NCBI GenBank assembly: GCA_009773415.1
Contig: WSNO01000004.1
Span: forward strand, 1-64,000
Origin: Nitrospirota bacterium
Lineage (GTDB): Bacteria; Nitrospirota; Thermodesulfovibrionia; Thermodesulfovibrionales; Dissulfurispiraceae
Direction of reading: 5' to 3'
DNA: 64,000 nucleotides
Shown: piece by piece, positions 1 to 7,842 of the stretch
How the letters are laid out: every line of letters starts with the position of its first letter
Numbering within the stretch: the stretch's first letter is position 1
The notes under the pieces: model-generated
What the model saw: the letters and a program-made list of their open reading frames with translations, nothing else
What the model was told of the DNA's origin: nothing
Databases searched by the model: none
Made by a program: the position numbers and the translations under genes

Positions 1-1260
1 AAAACTAATCCGTAAATCATTCAGACAGCTCGCCCTGACGGCAGGCGCTCGACGCACTCCTGCGTCATTATGCGCTGAAACAGTCCTCCGGTGCCGCCAT
101 ATTCGGTGCTTTCCCAACGCCGCCAACAGCTCCGGCCAAAAGTGGAAAATTCCGGCTTCATGCTGCCGTCGGCAGGTGGGACCGCGTGGCCAAACTGGCG
201 GCCACAAGGGGAGACGGCGGGGGACGGACTCCACGCACACGGATATGCATAATATTCTGCAGTCTTTCCGGTCCTCGGCGATGGTCTCTCCGCCAGCGCT
301 GGTATTGGCCTCGCCGGTTTTTTCGGTGTCGGAATTTTCGGCACTTCTGGTGACAAATGTTTTTTTGTCAACAAAATATGATTTGTATAAATTATTATAA
401 TTATTTGGCCCCCAATGGCCCTGCCAAATCCACCGCCCATAGCGCTGCCTATCCTTAGCTGTTGGCTTGTGTTTATACATATAAATCAACAAGATAGCTA
501 GATTATTGTGGCGGTGGAGCCTGAAGCCGCCGCCGGTCAGGCCTGTAAGGTGGGCCCTAAGCAGTTGCATGTCGGGCTTTCTGTCACCGATAATCGCAAA
601 ATGTGAGTGATAACAGCTCATTGTCCAGCGATTGAGGCGGGGGGACCATACCATATGCCTGCTCCTTACCCACACAACGTCAGCATTTTTTCCAAAAAAT
701 CGCTTTATCAAATTGCGTATTGGCCTATGTATGGCCAACTGGTCGGAGAGGCCGGCATCCGAGACGCCCTGGCAGTCCATCGAGATGGTCAGGCTATATA
801 CCGACCTGCCCATCTGGAGGGCATCCGCGATAGCCTGCATCTCGGGGGTGATTTCCTCTGGAACCTGTTTTGCCTTTTTGGGGGCCTCAGGCGTCGGGGT
901 CCACTGTATGCACTCGGGCTGGTTGCTCGGCAGTTCGGGGGCCGGTGACGGAGTGACAGGAGCGGTGGCCTGTGCCTGTGTAGCAGGGGCTGGCGTGGGC
1001 TCGGGGAATGTCTGCACGACCACCAGATTGCCAGGGGCAAACGGGTCGGACCAATTCCACGTCGTCGTGTCGACGGCAACCCAATATTTGCCATCACGGG
1101 ATAATTCCGGGGTCCACCTTACCGGCTGCGGCTCCTCTTCCGGCTCGTCCGGGCCGTGAAAATATAGGAACTCGTCGTCCTCTTCAGGAGCCCAGTCGGG
1201 CAGCTCTGTATAATCCGGCGATGTCTGTGCTATTATTGTATATGAGTCTTGCTGCTGCAT
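1..1260 (-). CDS. HUH-type replication initiator-like protein (partial, runs off left edge)
   Basis: From an ATG at 1260 the minus strand is open for 420 codons to the window edge. An AGAGG-type ribosome site lies 4 bases upstream and an in-frame TAG just before that. Residues 20-145 are acidic, Pro-rich and Trp-rich. Three motifs then appear in the order of rolling-circle Rep/HUH endonucleases: a U-T-U strand (YSLTIS, 155-160), an H-x-H followed by hydrophobics (HSHFAII, 218-224) and a Y-x-x-K (Y260-K263). HUH enzymes nick DNA and become linked through tyrosine; the assignment here is inference from motifs only. Beyond about residue 330 the composition becomes less protein-like. A 46-codon frame (161 down to 21) in another phase could be a following gene or mark a frameshift. 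The iterons and tRNA attachment site downstream suggest a mobile element. Confidence 0.5.
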   Translation of the reverse strand, partial: MQQQDSYTIIAQTSPDYTELPDWAPEEDDEFLYFHGPDEPEEEPQPVRWTPELSRDGKYWVAVDTTTWNWSDPFAPGNLVVVQTFPEPTPAPATQAQATAPVTPSPAPELPSNQPECIQWTPTPEAPKKAKQVPEEITPEMQAIADALQMGRSVYSLTISMDCQGVSDAGLSDQLAIHRPIRNLIKRFFGKNADVVWVRSRHMVWSPRLNRWTMSCYHSHFAIIGDRKPDMQLLRAHLTGLTGGGFRLHRHNNLAILLIYMYKHKPTAKDRQRYGRWIWQGHWGPNNYNNLYKSYFVDKKTFVTRSAENSDTEKTGEANTSAGGETIAEDRKDCRILCISVCVESVPRRLPLWPPVWPRGPTCRRQHEAGIFHFWPELLAALGKHRIWRHRRTVSAHNDAGVRRAPAVRASCLNDLRISF

Positions 1261-1743
1261 CGAGCCTCTACCTCGGTGCGGCTATCCCTTCGGCCCCCGG
1301 CATTGTGCAATGTCGGGGGTCCTACTTTTTTGGATTTGGAATGCCGCTTATCCATATCAATAGCAAACGCAAACAAATCCACATAGACATACAAGGCATC
1401 GGGGTCATTTTCGTGCCGGACAGGCAGGGGGATGCCAGCACAGGCGGGTTTATTTAGGACAGGTCAAATAGCTTAAGTCGTTGAAATTACTTGCTATAAT
1501 GCTGCTGCTGACAAGCTGACTTGTTGACAAAATTGAGCTGGCAGGACTCTATCCCGTTTGGCAGGTACAGTACTGGGCTCAAAAGTGTGGCGTTTTTAAC
1601 ACAGCCTACAGTCTCGTCTAAAAAAGACGGGCTAAAAGTAAAAACAGTGGCGGAAGAACAACAAAAGTCCTCATGACAAGACTAGGACTAGCATAGGTAG
1701 CCCCGCCCCCTGAACATGGACCGGGATAAAGGCATGGCAGGCG
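1261..1743. other. Non-coding or unassigned part of the integrated element
   Basis: I see no convincing gene. A 12-bp hairpin at 1294-1319 (CCCCCGGCATTG and its inverse, one G-T wobble) is followed on the plus strand by a run of six T, so it could end a plus-strand transcript. It also lies 34 bases upstream of the start codon at 1260. An extended -10 box (TGCTATAAT, 1492-1500) faces the plus strand but has no clear -35. A short inverted repeat lies at 1614-1628. Confidence 0.4.
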
Positions 1744-1810
1744 GTGTGCAAGTTGTGTGTAAGTTGCGGGCCGGAAGCGCCTGAAAAACTGTGTAAGTTG
1801 TGTGCAAGTT
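1744..1810. repeat. Four 11-bp iteron-like direct repeats
   Basis: Copies of GTGTGYAAGTT lie at 1744-1754, 1755-1765, 1789-1799 (first bases CT instead of GT) and 1800-1810. They form two head-to-tail pairs separated by 23 bases. The 11-bp period places each copy on the same DNA face. Such arrays are typical of Rep-binding iterons at plasmid origins and also of arm-type integrase sites beside attachment sites. The array lies between an HUH-like gene and a tRNA attachment site, so either reading is possible. Confidence 0.6.
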
Positions 1811-1939
1811 GTCGGATGATTTCGGGTGATTTCAGATGATGCCGAGTGAAAAGGCAAAATTATAGAACTAGTTGATAAGATTGGTTAAAATAGCCGTAGT
1901 AGTGTGTTTGCAGCGCCCTGATATTTTGTCAAAATGCCA

Positions 1940-1984
1940 CTCTTAATCAGCGGGTCGGAGGTTCGAATCCTCCATGGCTCACCA
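1940..1984 (+). other. Detached 3' half of tRNA-Lys(CTT): integration attachment site
   Basis: The segment begins in the anticodon loop (CTCTTAA, anticodon CTT at 1942-1944). It continues through the variable region and a perfect T arm (GGAGG, TTCGAAT, CCTCC), then the 3' acceptor strand and an encoded CCA. The bases before 1940 cannot pair with the 3' anticodon stem, and there is no D arm or 5' acceptor. The tRNA's own terminator follows at once. This is the junction expected when a tyrosine integrase recombines at the anticodon loop, leaving the displaced native 3' half here and an intact tRNA at the other end of the element, left of the window. Confidence 0.8.
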
Positions 1985-1996
1985 TCGAAAAAACCG

Positions 1997-2034
1997 AGGC
2001 TTCAAGGAACCCTTCCTTGAAGCCTTTGTCTTTT
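1997..2034. terminator. Bidirectional intrinsic terminator
   Basis: A perfect 13-bp stem (AGGCTTCAAGGAA and its inverse) closes on a 3-base loop. It is followed on the plus strand by TTGTCTTTT, and on the minus strand by CGGTTTTTTC. It would end the tRNA-Lys transcript and the epimerase operon from the other side. Confidence 0.8.
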
Positions 2035-2074
2035 ATAGGCGTTGCCGAAGCCTCGCCATTCACAGCGCCAAACG

Positions 2075-2947
2075 TCAGGCTTGCCGCTCTGCGAGAAGAT
2101 TCTTCAGCGCCTCCTCAATGCAGGGATAGCGAAATTTAAAGCCGCTCTCCTGCAGGCGGCGCGGCAGAACATGCTGGCCTTTGATCAAAACATCCGCGCC
2201 TTCGCCGAACCGCAGGCGCAGCGCGAATGTCGGAACCGGAAGCACGGCGGGCCGGCGAAGCGTTGCGGCAAGCGTCTTGGTGAAAACAGCATTCGATACC
2301 GGGACCGGCGCCGTCAGGTTATATACGCCGCTGCACTGTTCCTGCCTGATCACGAAGAGAAAAGCTTCCGCAAGGTCATCCATATGAATCCATGAAAACG
2401 GCTGCGTGCCGTCGCCGATAATTCCGCCCAGTCCGAGCTTAAACGGCGTGAGCATCTTCGCCAGCGCTCCGCCGCCGCTGCCCAGCACGACACCAAACCT
2501 GAAAATGACCGTTCGGACGCCGAGCACTGACGCGCGCGATGCTTCGCGCTCCCAGTCCTGCGCAAGCCGTCCGAGAAAGTCTTGAGCAAGGACTGACGAT
2601 GATTCATCGCACGGCATATCCGGCGGATAAATCCCTACGGCCGAGGTCGACACAAAAAGCCGCGGCCTCTTCTCAAGCTCAGCCAATGCGGAAACCATCG
2701 CCCGGGTAGTATCAATCCTGCTCGCATAGAGCTCTTTTTTATACGCATCCGACCAGCGGGCCGCGATCGGCGCACCGGCAAGATTGACAACAACATCCGT
2801 ATTCTGCACCTTCCCGTATAACGTTTCAGCTGAACGGAACGCGTCCCTGCCAAGTGCGGTGACGGTCCATCCCTGAGCAGCAAATACCTGTTTCAGGTGC
2901 GTGCCGACAAAACCACTTGCTCCGCTCATCGCAACATTCATGTTCAT
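2075..2947 (-). CDS. TIGR01777-family NAD(P)-dependent epimerase
   Basis: 290 residues, an extended short-chain dehydrogenase of the YfcH/SDR39U1 type. A Rossmann glycine motif is near the N terminus (SGASGFVGTHL, about 8-18), with NLAGAPIA at about 55-62 and a family C-terminal extension. The protein is cytosolic and probably binds NADP; the substrate of this family is not established. The start at 2947 overlaps the stop of the upstream kinase-like gene as ATGA, so the two are translationally coupled. A second ATG two codons in (2941) is an alternative. Last gene of a three-gene operon reading leftward into the terminator at 1997-2034. Confidence 0.85.
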   Translation of the reverse strand: MNMNVAMSGASGFVGTHLKQVFAAQGWTVTALGRDAFRSAETLYGKVQNTDVVVNLAGAPIAARWSDAYKKELYASRIDTTRAMVSALAELEKRPRLFVSTSAVGIYPPDMPCDESSSVLAQDFLGRLAQDWEREASRASVLGVRTVIFRFGVVLGSGGGALAKMLTPFKLGLGGIIGDGTQPFSWIHMDDLAEAFLFVIRQEQCSGVYNLTAPVPVSNAVFTKTLAATLRRPAVLPVPTFALRLRFGEGADVLIKGQHVLPRRLQESGFKFRYPCIEEALKNLLAERQA

Positions 2948-3990
2948 AACGGATCGCTCGGCAGAATGAAGAAGAAATTGTTTCCATACTGAGTCGGCTC
3001 GTAGCCGACCCTTCCGCCGTGGATTTCGACGGCATTCCTGACAAAAAAGAGTCCATGCCCACTGCCGGGACGCGATGCAGCATTATCGGCCCGCCCGCCT
3101 TCCTGAAAAATGCGCTCGCGGTCGTTGACGCTGATGTGGCTGCCCGTAGAAAAAACATTGTACTTGATACCGTCTCTTCCCTCACCAAAACAGTTGTGAA
3201 CAACTTCCCGCCCGTACGAAATATACTTCATCTTGCCGCCATCATCGGCAATAATGCTTTCAGTGTACTTCAGCGCGTTGGAAAAGAAATTTGCATACAC
3301 CTGCGCTATGAGCCCGACGTCAACAACGCCTATCATCTCTTCATCCGGCAGCCCGCTGAAGCGGTCGTCAATCGCAATTCCTCTGGCCGCAAACTGCTCC
3401 CGGTAGCGATCTAACTGGGGTTCGACGATCTCTTTTTTCAAATTGCAGAGTTTGGTGCGAAGAATCAGGCGTCCCTGGTCAAAATGGCTCCGTCTGAACA
3501 GCGTCTCCAGAAACAGACTCATGTTGTTGTAATGGCGCTCGATATTTTCATACTCCGTCTTGAGCCCCCGATTTGCATCGGCAATCTCCTCAAGAAGACG
3601 CGGCATATTCACCATGCGACCGTCGTCCTCACGGGCATGCTGTGACAGCTCATTTTCAACCATCTGGGCCTGCTGCAGACGACCCTTCAGCTGTCGCAGA
3701 TAGAGTCGGAAAATCATGTTCGGAACGATGACGTTATGCTCTATATCGGCGACCAGCGTGCGAATGAATCTGATGTGCTGTTCATTCTTCAGCGCAAGAA
3801 ACTTATTGTGCAGGTTATAGCCGATGCGGTTGGCATACTTTCCATAAAAGAACGTCCGGTGAGGAGTTCTCTGGATGAACGGAAACAATTCCAGCAAGCC
3901 GATAACGCCGTCGTGCGTCCGGAACGGAAGCTGGTCCATAAGAACATCGCGCCCCTTAACGGTGACGACCAGCCTTTTGTTTTCAGTCAT
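2944..3990 (-). CDS. Sensor histidine kinase-like ATPase
   Basis: 348 residues. The C-terminal third is a HATPase_c domain: N-box FSNALKY (about 236-242), and a glycine-rich G2 box GSGHGLFFVR (about 311-320) near the end. A weak H-box-like segment (EHNVIVPN, about 84-91) and a long helical linker precede it. There are no membrane segments, so it is probably a cytosolic kinase. No response regulator lies beside it. Its start overlaps the stop of the 91-residue upstream gene by 4 bp and its stop overlaps the epimerase start by 4 bp, so all three form one tightly coupled unit. The phosphoacceptor histidine is uncertain. Confidence 0.75.
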   Translation of the reverse strand: MTENKRLVVTVKGRDVLMDQLPFRTHDGVIGLLELFPFIQRTPHRTFFYGKYANRIGYNLHNKFLALKNEQHIRFIRTLVADIEHNVIVPNMIFRLYLRQLKGRLQQAQMVENELSQHAREDDGRMVNMPRLLEEIADANRGLKTEYENIERHYNNMSLFLETLFRRSHFDQGRLILRTKLCNLKKEIVEPQLDRYREQFAARGIAIDDRFSGLPDEEMIGVVDVGLIAQVYANFFSNALKYTESIIADDGGKMKYISYGREVVHNCFGEGRDGIKYNVFSTGSHISVNDRERIFQEGGRADNAASRPGSGHGLFFVRNAVEIHGGRVGYEPTQYGNNFFFILPSDPL

Positions 3991-4262
3991 GTAAGGGTCT
4001 TCGCTGGGATAAACATCCGGCTCTGTGCCACAAGCAAGAGGCGCGACTCTTTTTCACTGACCATGAAAAGGCGGGCATCGTGGCCGAAAAAAACTTTCGG
4101 GATGCTGACACAGAGAGCATAGAAATCCTCCAGAGTGTCGAATTCCTGGGAGAGATCGAAAAACGCGATGATGGCGGCATTCTCCACCGATGAAAAACCG
4201 TACTCGATGAAATCCTGCTTCTTCTGCCCCACACGGTTTAAAATACGCTCTGCGATGCTCAT
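3987..4262 (-). CDS. Small protein coupled to the sensor kinase (possible split sensor module)
   Basis: 91 residues. A GAGGTGAT ribosome site sits 2 bases before the ATG at 4262, and an ATGA overlap joins it to the kinase-like gene. Residues 33-85 (dipped in F, L and V, with SQEFDTLEDFYALC and ARLFMVSE) resemble the first helix and strands of a GAF-type sensor domain. The sensory part of the kinase may therefore be encoded as a separate subunit, or the gene may have been split. I do not recognise a named family. No stop-to-start repair by a single frameshift is obvious, since the overlap is the usual coupled type. Confidence 0.65.
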   Translation of the reverse strand: MSIAERILNRVGQKKQDFIEYGFSSVENAAIIAFFDLSQEFDTLEDFYALCVSIPKVFFGHDARLFMVSEKESRLLLVAQSRMFIPAKTLT

Positions 4263-4381
4263 ACATCACCTCTTAGGGTAAGTATAGCAAATTCCGCGTG
4301 CAGCATATCCGCTCAAAAAAGTGCGCCATTCAAGCGTGGCAGTCGCCGTTGAACAAACTCCTGCTGCAATGCGGAATGTTG

Positions 4382-5488
4382 TCAGGCAAGCCAGAGGACA
4401 AGGAGGAGGCTTGCTGTCGATATGAGCACGGTAACAAACACGCTCAGAAAAAACGGCCGGAATCCGACGCGAAGCAATTGCCGGAAGTCGGTCTCCAGAC
4501 CCATGCCGGCCATAGCCATCGTGAGCAGAAACATATCAAACAGCTCGATCCAGCGGACCGCTTTCGGCGTAAAAAAATCAACGGAATTTAGTGCTACCAT
4601 GCCAAGGAACCCGAGCAGGAAAAAGGGAAAGGCAACGCCGGTTTTTTCTGCGCCGCCGCCCGGCTGAACTGCTCCCCTTGCAACCAGCATGGATATGACA
4701 AGAGCGACAGGAATGAGCGCGGCAACACGTGTCAGCTTGATGATAATGCCTATTTCTCCGCTTTCATCTCCTCCGCTGAACGCCGCGGTAATAACCTGAG
4801 CTACCTCGTGAATTGAGGCGCCTGCCCAGTAACCGTATTGTTCCGGGGACAGCGGGAGCAGCCCGAATTGAAATATCAGTGGATACGCCAGCATGGAAAT
4901 GGTTCCGAAGACCGTTATCGAACTGATTGCGACAATGACATCTTCGTCCTTTGCCCGGGCGACCGCTCCCGTTGTGAGAACGGCTGCTGCACCGCAGATC
5001 GATGTCCCCGTTCCAATCAGCAGCGCCGACATCGGCGCAACATTCAGCACGCGCCCGATGCCGACTGCGCCGAACAGTGTCAGAACAAGCGGAACGAGCG
5101 AAATAACAAGCCCCTCCCAGCCGAGGCCGATTATCTTGTCAAACGTTATTCTGACGCCGAGCAATGCTACAGCAACCCGCAGTATCTGCCGCATGGAGAA
5201 AAAAATGCCTGCCTTATAGGCATCAGGAATAATGAACGCGTTTCTCAGCAATATGCCCATCCCCATTGCGGCAATGAGCGGCGTGACATAGGTAATCTTG
5301 TCTCCGGTGTGAAGAGCAAGCGCGGATATGATGCTGGTCAGTATCAGACCCGGCAGGAGTATCTGAACATGGGGCGGTATGAAAAACCGCGTCTGTATGG
5401 CAAGACTGGATTCATCTTGACAGGTGTCGGGATCCGATGCGTTTTGGCGCAGGGGTTGCTTGCTTTCTTCAGTCTTCAATGAATACAC
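4382..5488 (-). CDS. YeiH-family putative anion (sulfate) exporter
   Basis: 368 residues, with about ten hydrophobic segments after a polar N-terminal tail of some 40 residues. Family features (PF03601, YeiH) include GTGTSICGAAAV (about 158-169) and the conserved ASIHEVAQVI (about 223-232). The family is annotated as a sulfate exporter, but the substrate is poorly proven. The annotated start is a GTG at 5488 with AAAGG directly against it. A TTG at 5479 gives better ribosome-site spacing, so the start is uncertain by three codons. It stands alone on the minus strand. Confidence 0.85.
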   Translation of the reverse strand: MYSLKTEESKQPLRQNASDPDTCQDESSLAIQTRFFIPPHVQILLPGLILTSIISALALHTGDKITYVTPLIAAMGMGILLRNAFIIPDAYKAGIFFSMRQILRVAVALLGVRITFDKIIGLGWEGLVISLVPLVLTLFGAVGIGRVLNVAPMSALLIGTGTSICGAAAVLTTGAVARAKDEDVIVAISSITVFGTISMLAYPLIFQFGLLPLSPEQYGYWAGASIHEVAQVITAAFSGGDESGEIGIIIKLTRVAALIPVALVISMLVARGAVQPGGGAEKTGVAFPFFLLGFLGMVALNSVDFFTPKAVRWIELFDMFLLTMAMAGMGLETDFRQLLRVGFRPFFLSVFVTVLISTASLLLVLWLA

Positions 5489-5910
5489 CCTTTGTAAAAA
5501 ATAAGGCTAATTTACTCCTGATTACTGACGCTCGTCAAGCGGCGGGCGGAATCTTCATGCCATAATTGACAGCATTTGTAGTGTTTCTGTCACTCACGCG
5601 CTTGTCCTGTGAAGGATGTCGGGAGCCTTTTCTCGGATTTCGTGCCGGCGGAAGGATTCCGGACCTGTCTGCGTGCAACGCACAGGCAGGCAAATATTCG
5701 ACTGATCTCACACCCAAAGCCGGCATGATAAAAGCAAAATAGAGATTTGCATGCCGGCCTGTTCTTTCATGACAATCGTATGGTTAAACAATACATATTC
5801 CATGGGATTCCCCCTCAATTACTTCCGGAATTTCGGGTTCTTGTTGTTGGGTTTCAGACATGAGAAACCCGGCAAAAAAAGCGGACAGGTTCTCCGGCTG
5901 CAAACAGCGG
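5489..5910. other. Intergenic region with two inverted repeats
   Basis: No gene is supported. An imperfect hairpin at 5664-5690 (CCTGTCTGCGTG, loop CAA, near-complement) looks like a REP-type repeat. A 9-bp inverted repeat GCCGGCATG lies at 5719-5727 and 5750-5758 with a 22-base A/T-rich loop. A third short stem, GGGTTTC/GAAACCC, lies near 5849-5870, just past the transporter stop. None has a proper T tract for the minus-strand gene. Confidence 0.5.
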
Positions 5911-7272
5911 TCATTTTACAAATGAATCGTAGATCCCCATGATCATGACGACGGCGATCAACACGGGGGCAGCGAAACGTATCAGAAAACTCCACCACTT
6001 CCCGATAGTCAGCCCTTTGGCCCCCTTGTTGGCCTGGGCCACGGCATTTTTTGTTCCCCAGACGGAAAAGGTGAAGACAGCTGCCAGCAGACCGCCGGCG
6101 GGCAGGAAAATGCAATTCGCGAACCAGTCGTATGTGTCCAGAATGTCAGTCTTGAGGCCCGGAAACGAAACGCCGCTAAACAGGCTGTACCCCAAAGCGG
6201 CCGGGAGGCCCACAACGAAAATGATTATCCCCATGAACACGGCCGCGTTTTTGCGCGCCCAGCCTTTTTCGTCGATCAGCCAGGCCGTGACGACTTCCAG
6301 AAGGGAAATAGCGGAAGTCAAAGCGGCGATAGCCAGCAAAACGAAAAACAAGACGCCGAAGACCACCCCGAAAGGCATGTGTGCGAAAACCGCGGGCAGA
6401 GTGATGAAAACAAGTCCGGGTCCGGCGCCGGGGTTGAACCCCAGAGCAAATATCGCGGGGAAAATGGCGAAACCGGCCATCAGCGCAATCAGAGTATCGA
6501 GGCCTGCGACCCAGGCGAGGCTGCCCGGAATGTCATCGTGTTTTTTTAGATAACTGCCGTACGTGATGAAAACCCCCATTCCCAGACTCAACGAAAAGAA
6601 AGCCTGGGAAAGGGCGGCCAACAGGGTGCGCCCTGAAACATGACTGAAATCCGGCTTGAGGTAATATATGAGCCCTTCCGATGCGCCCGGAAGTGTGACA
6701 GAGCGGACGATCAAAACGATCATGATGAGAAACAGAACGGGCATGAGAATGAGAGACCAGCGCTGAATGCCCTTGACCACGCCTGACGCGATGATGCCGA
6801 CGGTGAAAATCATAAAGACGGCCGACCAGATAACGGGCTCCCAGAGGCTGGTGATGTGGCTTTTAAAAACCTGCTCGTGATCGACCCCTGGCGTGGAGAG
6901 GGAAACAATCACTTTGTAGATATACGCCAAAGACCAGCCCGCTACGATGACATAATAGGAAAGGATGACAAAACCTGTGAACACGCCCAGCGCGCCGACC
7001 AGCCACCAGGGGCTGCCCGGGGCGAGCGCTCTGAACGCGCCGACGGGATTGCGCTGGGATGATCGGCCCAGAATGGTTTCATTGACCATCAGAGGATACC
7101 CGAGCAGAACAACAGCCAACAGGTAGATAACTATGAAAGCCGCTCCCCCGTGTTCCCCGGTCATGTAAGGAAATCTCCAGATATTCCCCAAACCGATCGC
7201 AGAACCCGATGCGGCCAGAATAAAACCGGCTCGGCTTGCCCAGTGTTCGCGTCCGCCCGTTGAGGTGTTCAT
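5911..7272 (-). CDS. Sodium-dependent amino-acid transporter (NSS/SNF family)
   Basis: 453 residues, inner membrane, about 11-12 helices. The first helix carries the sodium- and substrate-binding unwound signature GLGNIWRFPY (about 27-36), and the family motif NPVGAFRAL follows the second helix. Bacterial members of about 450 residues take up hydrophobic or aromatic amino acids or related compounds driven by sodium; the substrate cannot be told from sequence. The gene is monocistronic. A TetR-type palindrome lies 30 bases upstream of the start codon, which suggests local repression. Confidence 0.9.
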   Translation of the reverse strand: MNTSTGGREHWASRAGFILAASGSAIGLGNIWRFPYMTGEHGGAAFIVIYLLAVVLLGYPLMVNETILGRSSQRNPVGAFRALAPGSPWWLVGALGVFTGFVILSYYVIVAGWSLAYIYKVIVSLSTPGVDHEQVFKSHITSLWEPVIWSAVFMIFTVGIIASGVVKGIQRWSLILMPVLFLIMIVLIVRSVTLPGASEGLIYYLKPDFSHVSGRTLLAALSQAFFSLSLGMGVFITYGSYLKKHDDIPGSLAWVAGLDTLIALMAGFAIFPAIFALGFNPGAGPGLVFITLPAVFAHMPFGVVFGVLFFVLLAIAALTSAISLLEVVTAWLIDEKGWARKNAAVFMGIIIFVVGLPAALGYSLFSGVSFPGLKTDILDTYDWFANCIFLPAGGLLAAVFTFSVWGTKNAVAQANKGAKGLTIGKWWSFLIRFAAPVLIAVVMIMGIYDSFVK

Positions 7273-7301
7273 TGCCTTACCTTTTCACATTTTCCAAATG
7301 A

Positions 7302-7319
7302 CCGAACGTTTCGTTCAGT
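7302..7319. promoter_or_regulatory. Possible TetR-type operator
   Basis: Imperfect palindrome ACCGAACGTTTCGTTCAGT with arms CGAACG and CGTTC(A/G). It is of the spacing and AACG content often seen at TetR-family operators and lies just upstream of the transporter gene. No regulator gene is adjacent. Confidence 0.3.
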
Positions 7320-7408
7320 CACTGATGGTTTCTACACTATTCTTTTTTATTCTTTAATACCCGCTTCCCGATAAGATTGAGAAAGCCTTATGCCTTATCT
7401 CAAGAGAC

Positions 7409-7456
7409 GTTATCAATTCATACCATATCAGGCCGCACAGTGCACTGGGTTACTGA
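7409..7456 (+). pseudogene. IS3-family transposase C-terminal remnant
   Basis: Plus-strand codons read INSYHIRPHSALGY followed by a TGA. RPHSALGY is the hallmark end of the IS3-family OrfB DDE transposase. After the stop the same frame continues RPP-like (CCGCCGGTACCA), which also follows this motif in intact copies. The rest of the transposase and the IS ends are gone. It marks the left edge of the defence island. Confidence 0.6.
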
Positions 7457-7472
7457 CCGCCGGTACCAGTGA

Positions 7473-7842
7473 TTAAGCTGCCAGTCGCGATCCCGTTAAG
7501 CACGACTCTGTGCGTGGTACTAATGATTCGGGGCAGGTCACATGTGTGATTAAAAACATCGGGCTGGATCCGACGCAGATGGTACGCGCCACGCGGCGGC
7601 AGGCGGAGTAGCGGCCCATGTTCGGCGCGTTCCGGTCGAGCCTGAGCGGCAGGGAATGCCCCTCCGTCCACATCCTTGGCTAATGCCTTCTGCACGCGTT
7701 TACGCTCTTCCCAGGAGACCGGGCCAAGCTGCTGATATCCGGGAACTCCTGGGCATCGAATCAGGGAAACCTCCCCTCGACCTGGGGATCGCGCAGGTCC
7801 GGGTTGCCCTGGGTAAAGGGCGCGCGGTGTTGAAGAGTCTGG
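7473..7842 (-). pseudogene. Decayed frame downstream of hsdR (possible DUF499-like ATPase remnant)
   Basis: Coding-like stretches on the minus strand switch frame. EERKRVQKALAKD in one phase is followed by NMGRYSACRRVARTI in another, with stops between. The second stretch resembles my memory of the MGRYSA-RRVARTI region of DUF499/phage-defence-associated ATPases, but I cannot confirm this. It abuts the hsdR stop with no gap. Treat it as a relic of a lost defence gene. Confidence 0.3.

Noticed and set aside
1324-1437. Minus-strand frame before the HUH-like gene (DPDALYVYVDLFAFAIDMDKR)
   Set aside because: Amino-acid use looks plausible and it overlaps the next start, but it has no ATG/GTG and no ribosome site. 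It could be a chance frame across the hairpin.
1618-1857. 79-codon minus-strand frame over the iterons
   Set aside because: It runs through the repeat array, has no ribosome site and ends in an unlikely LLLARLF tail.
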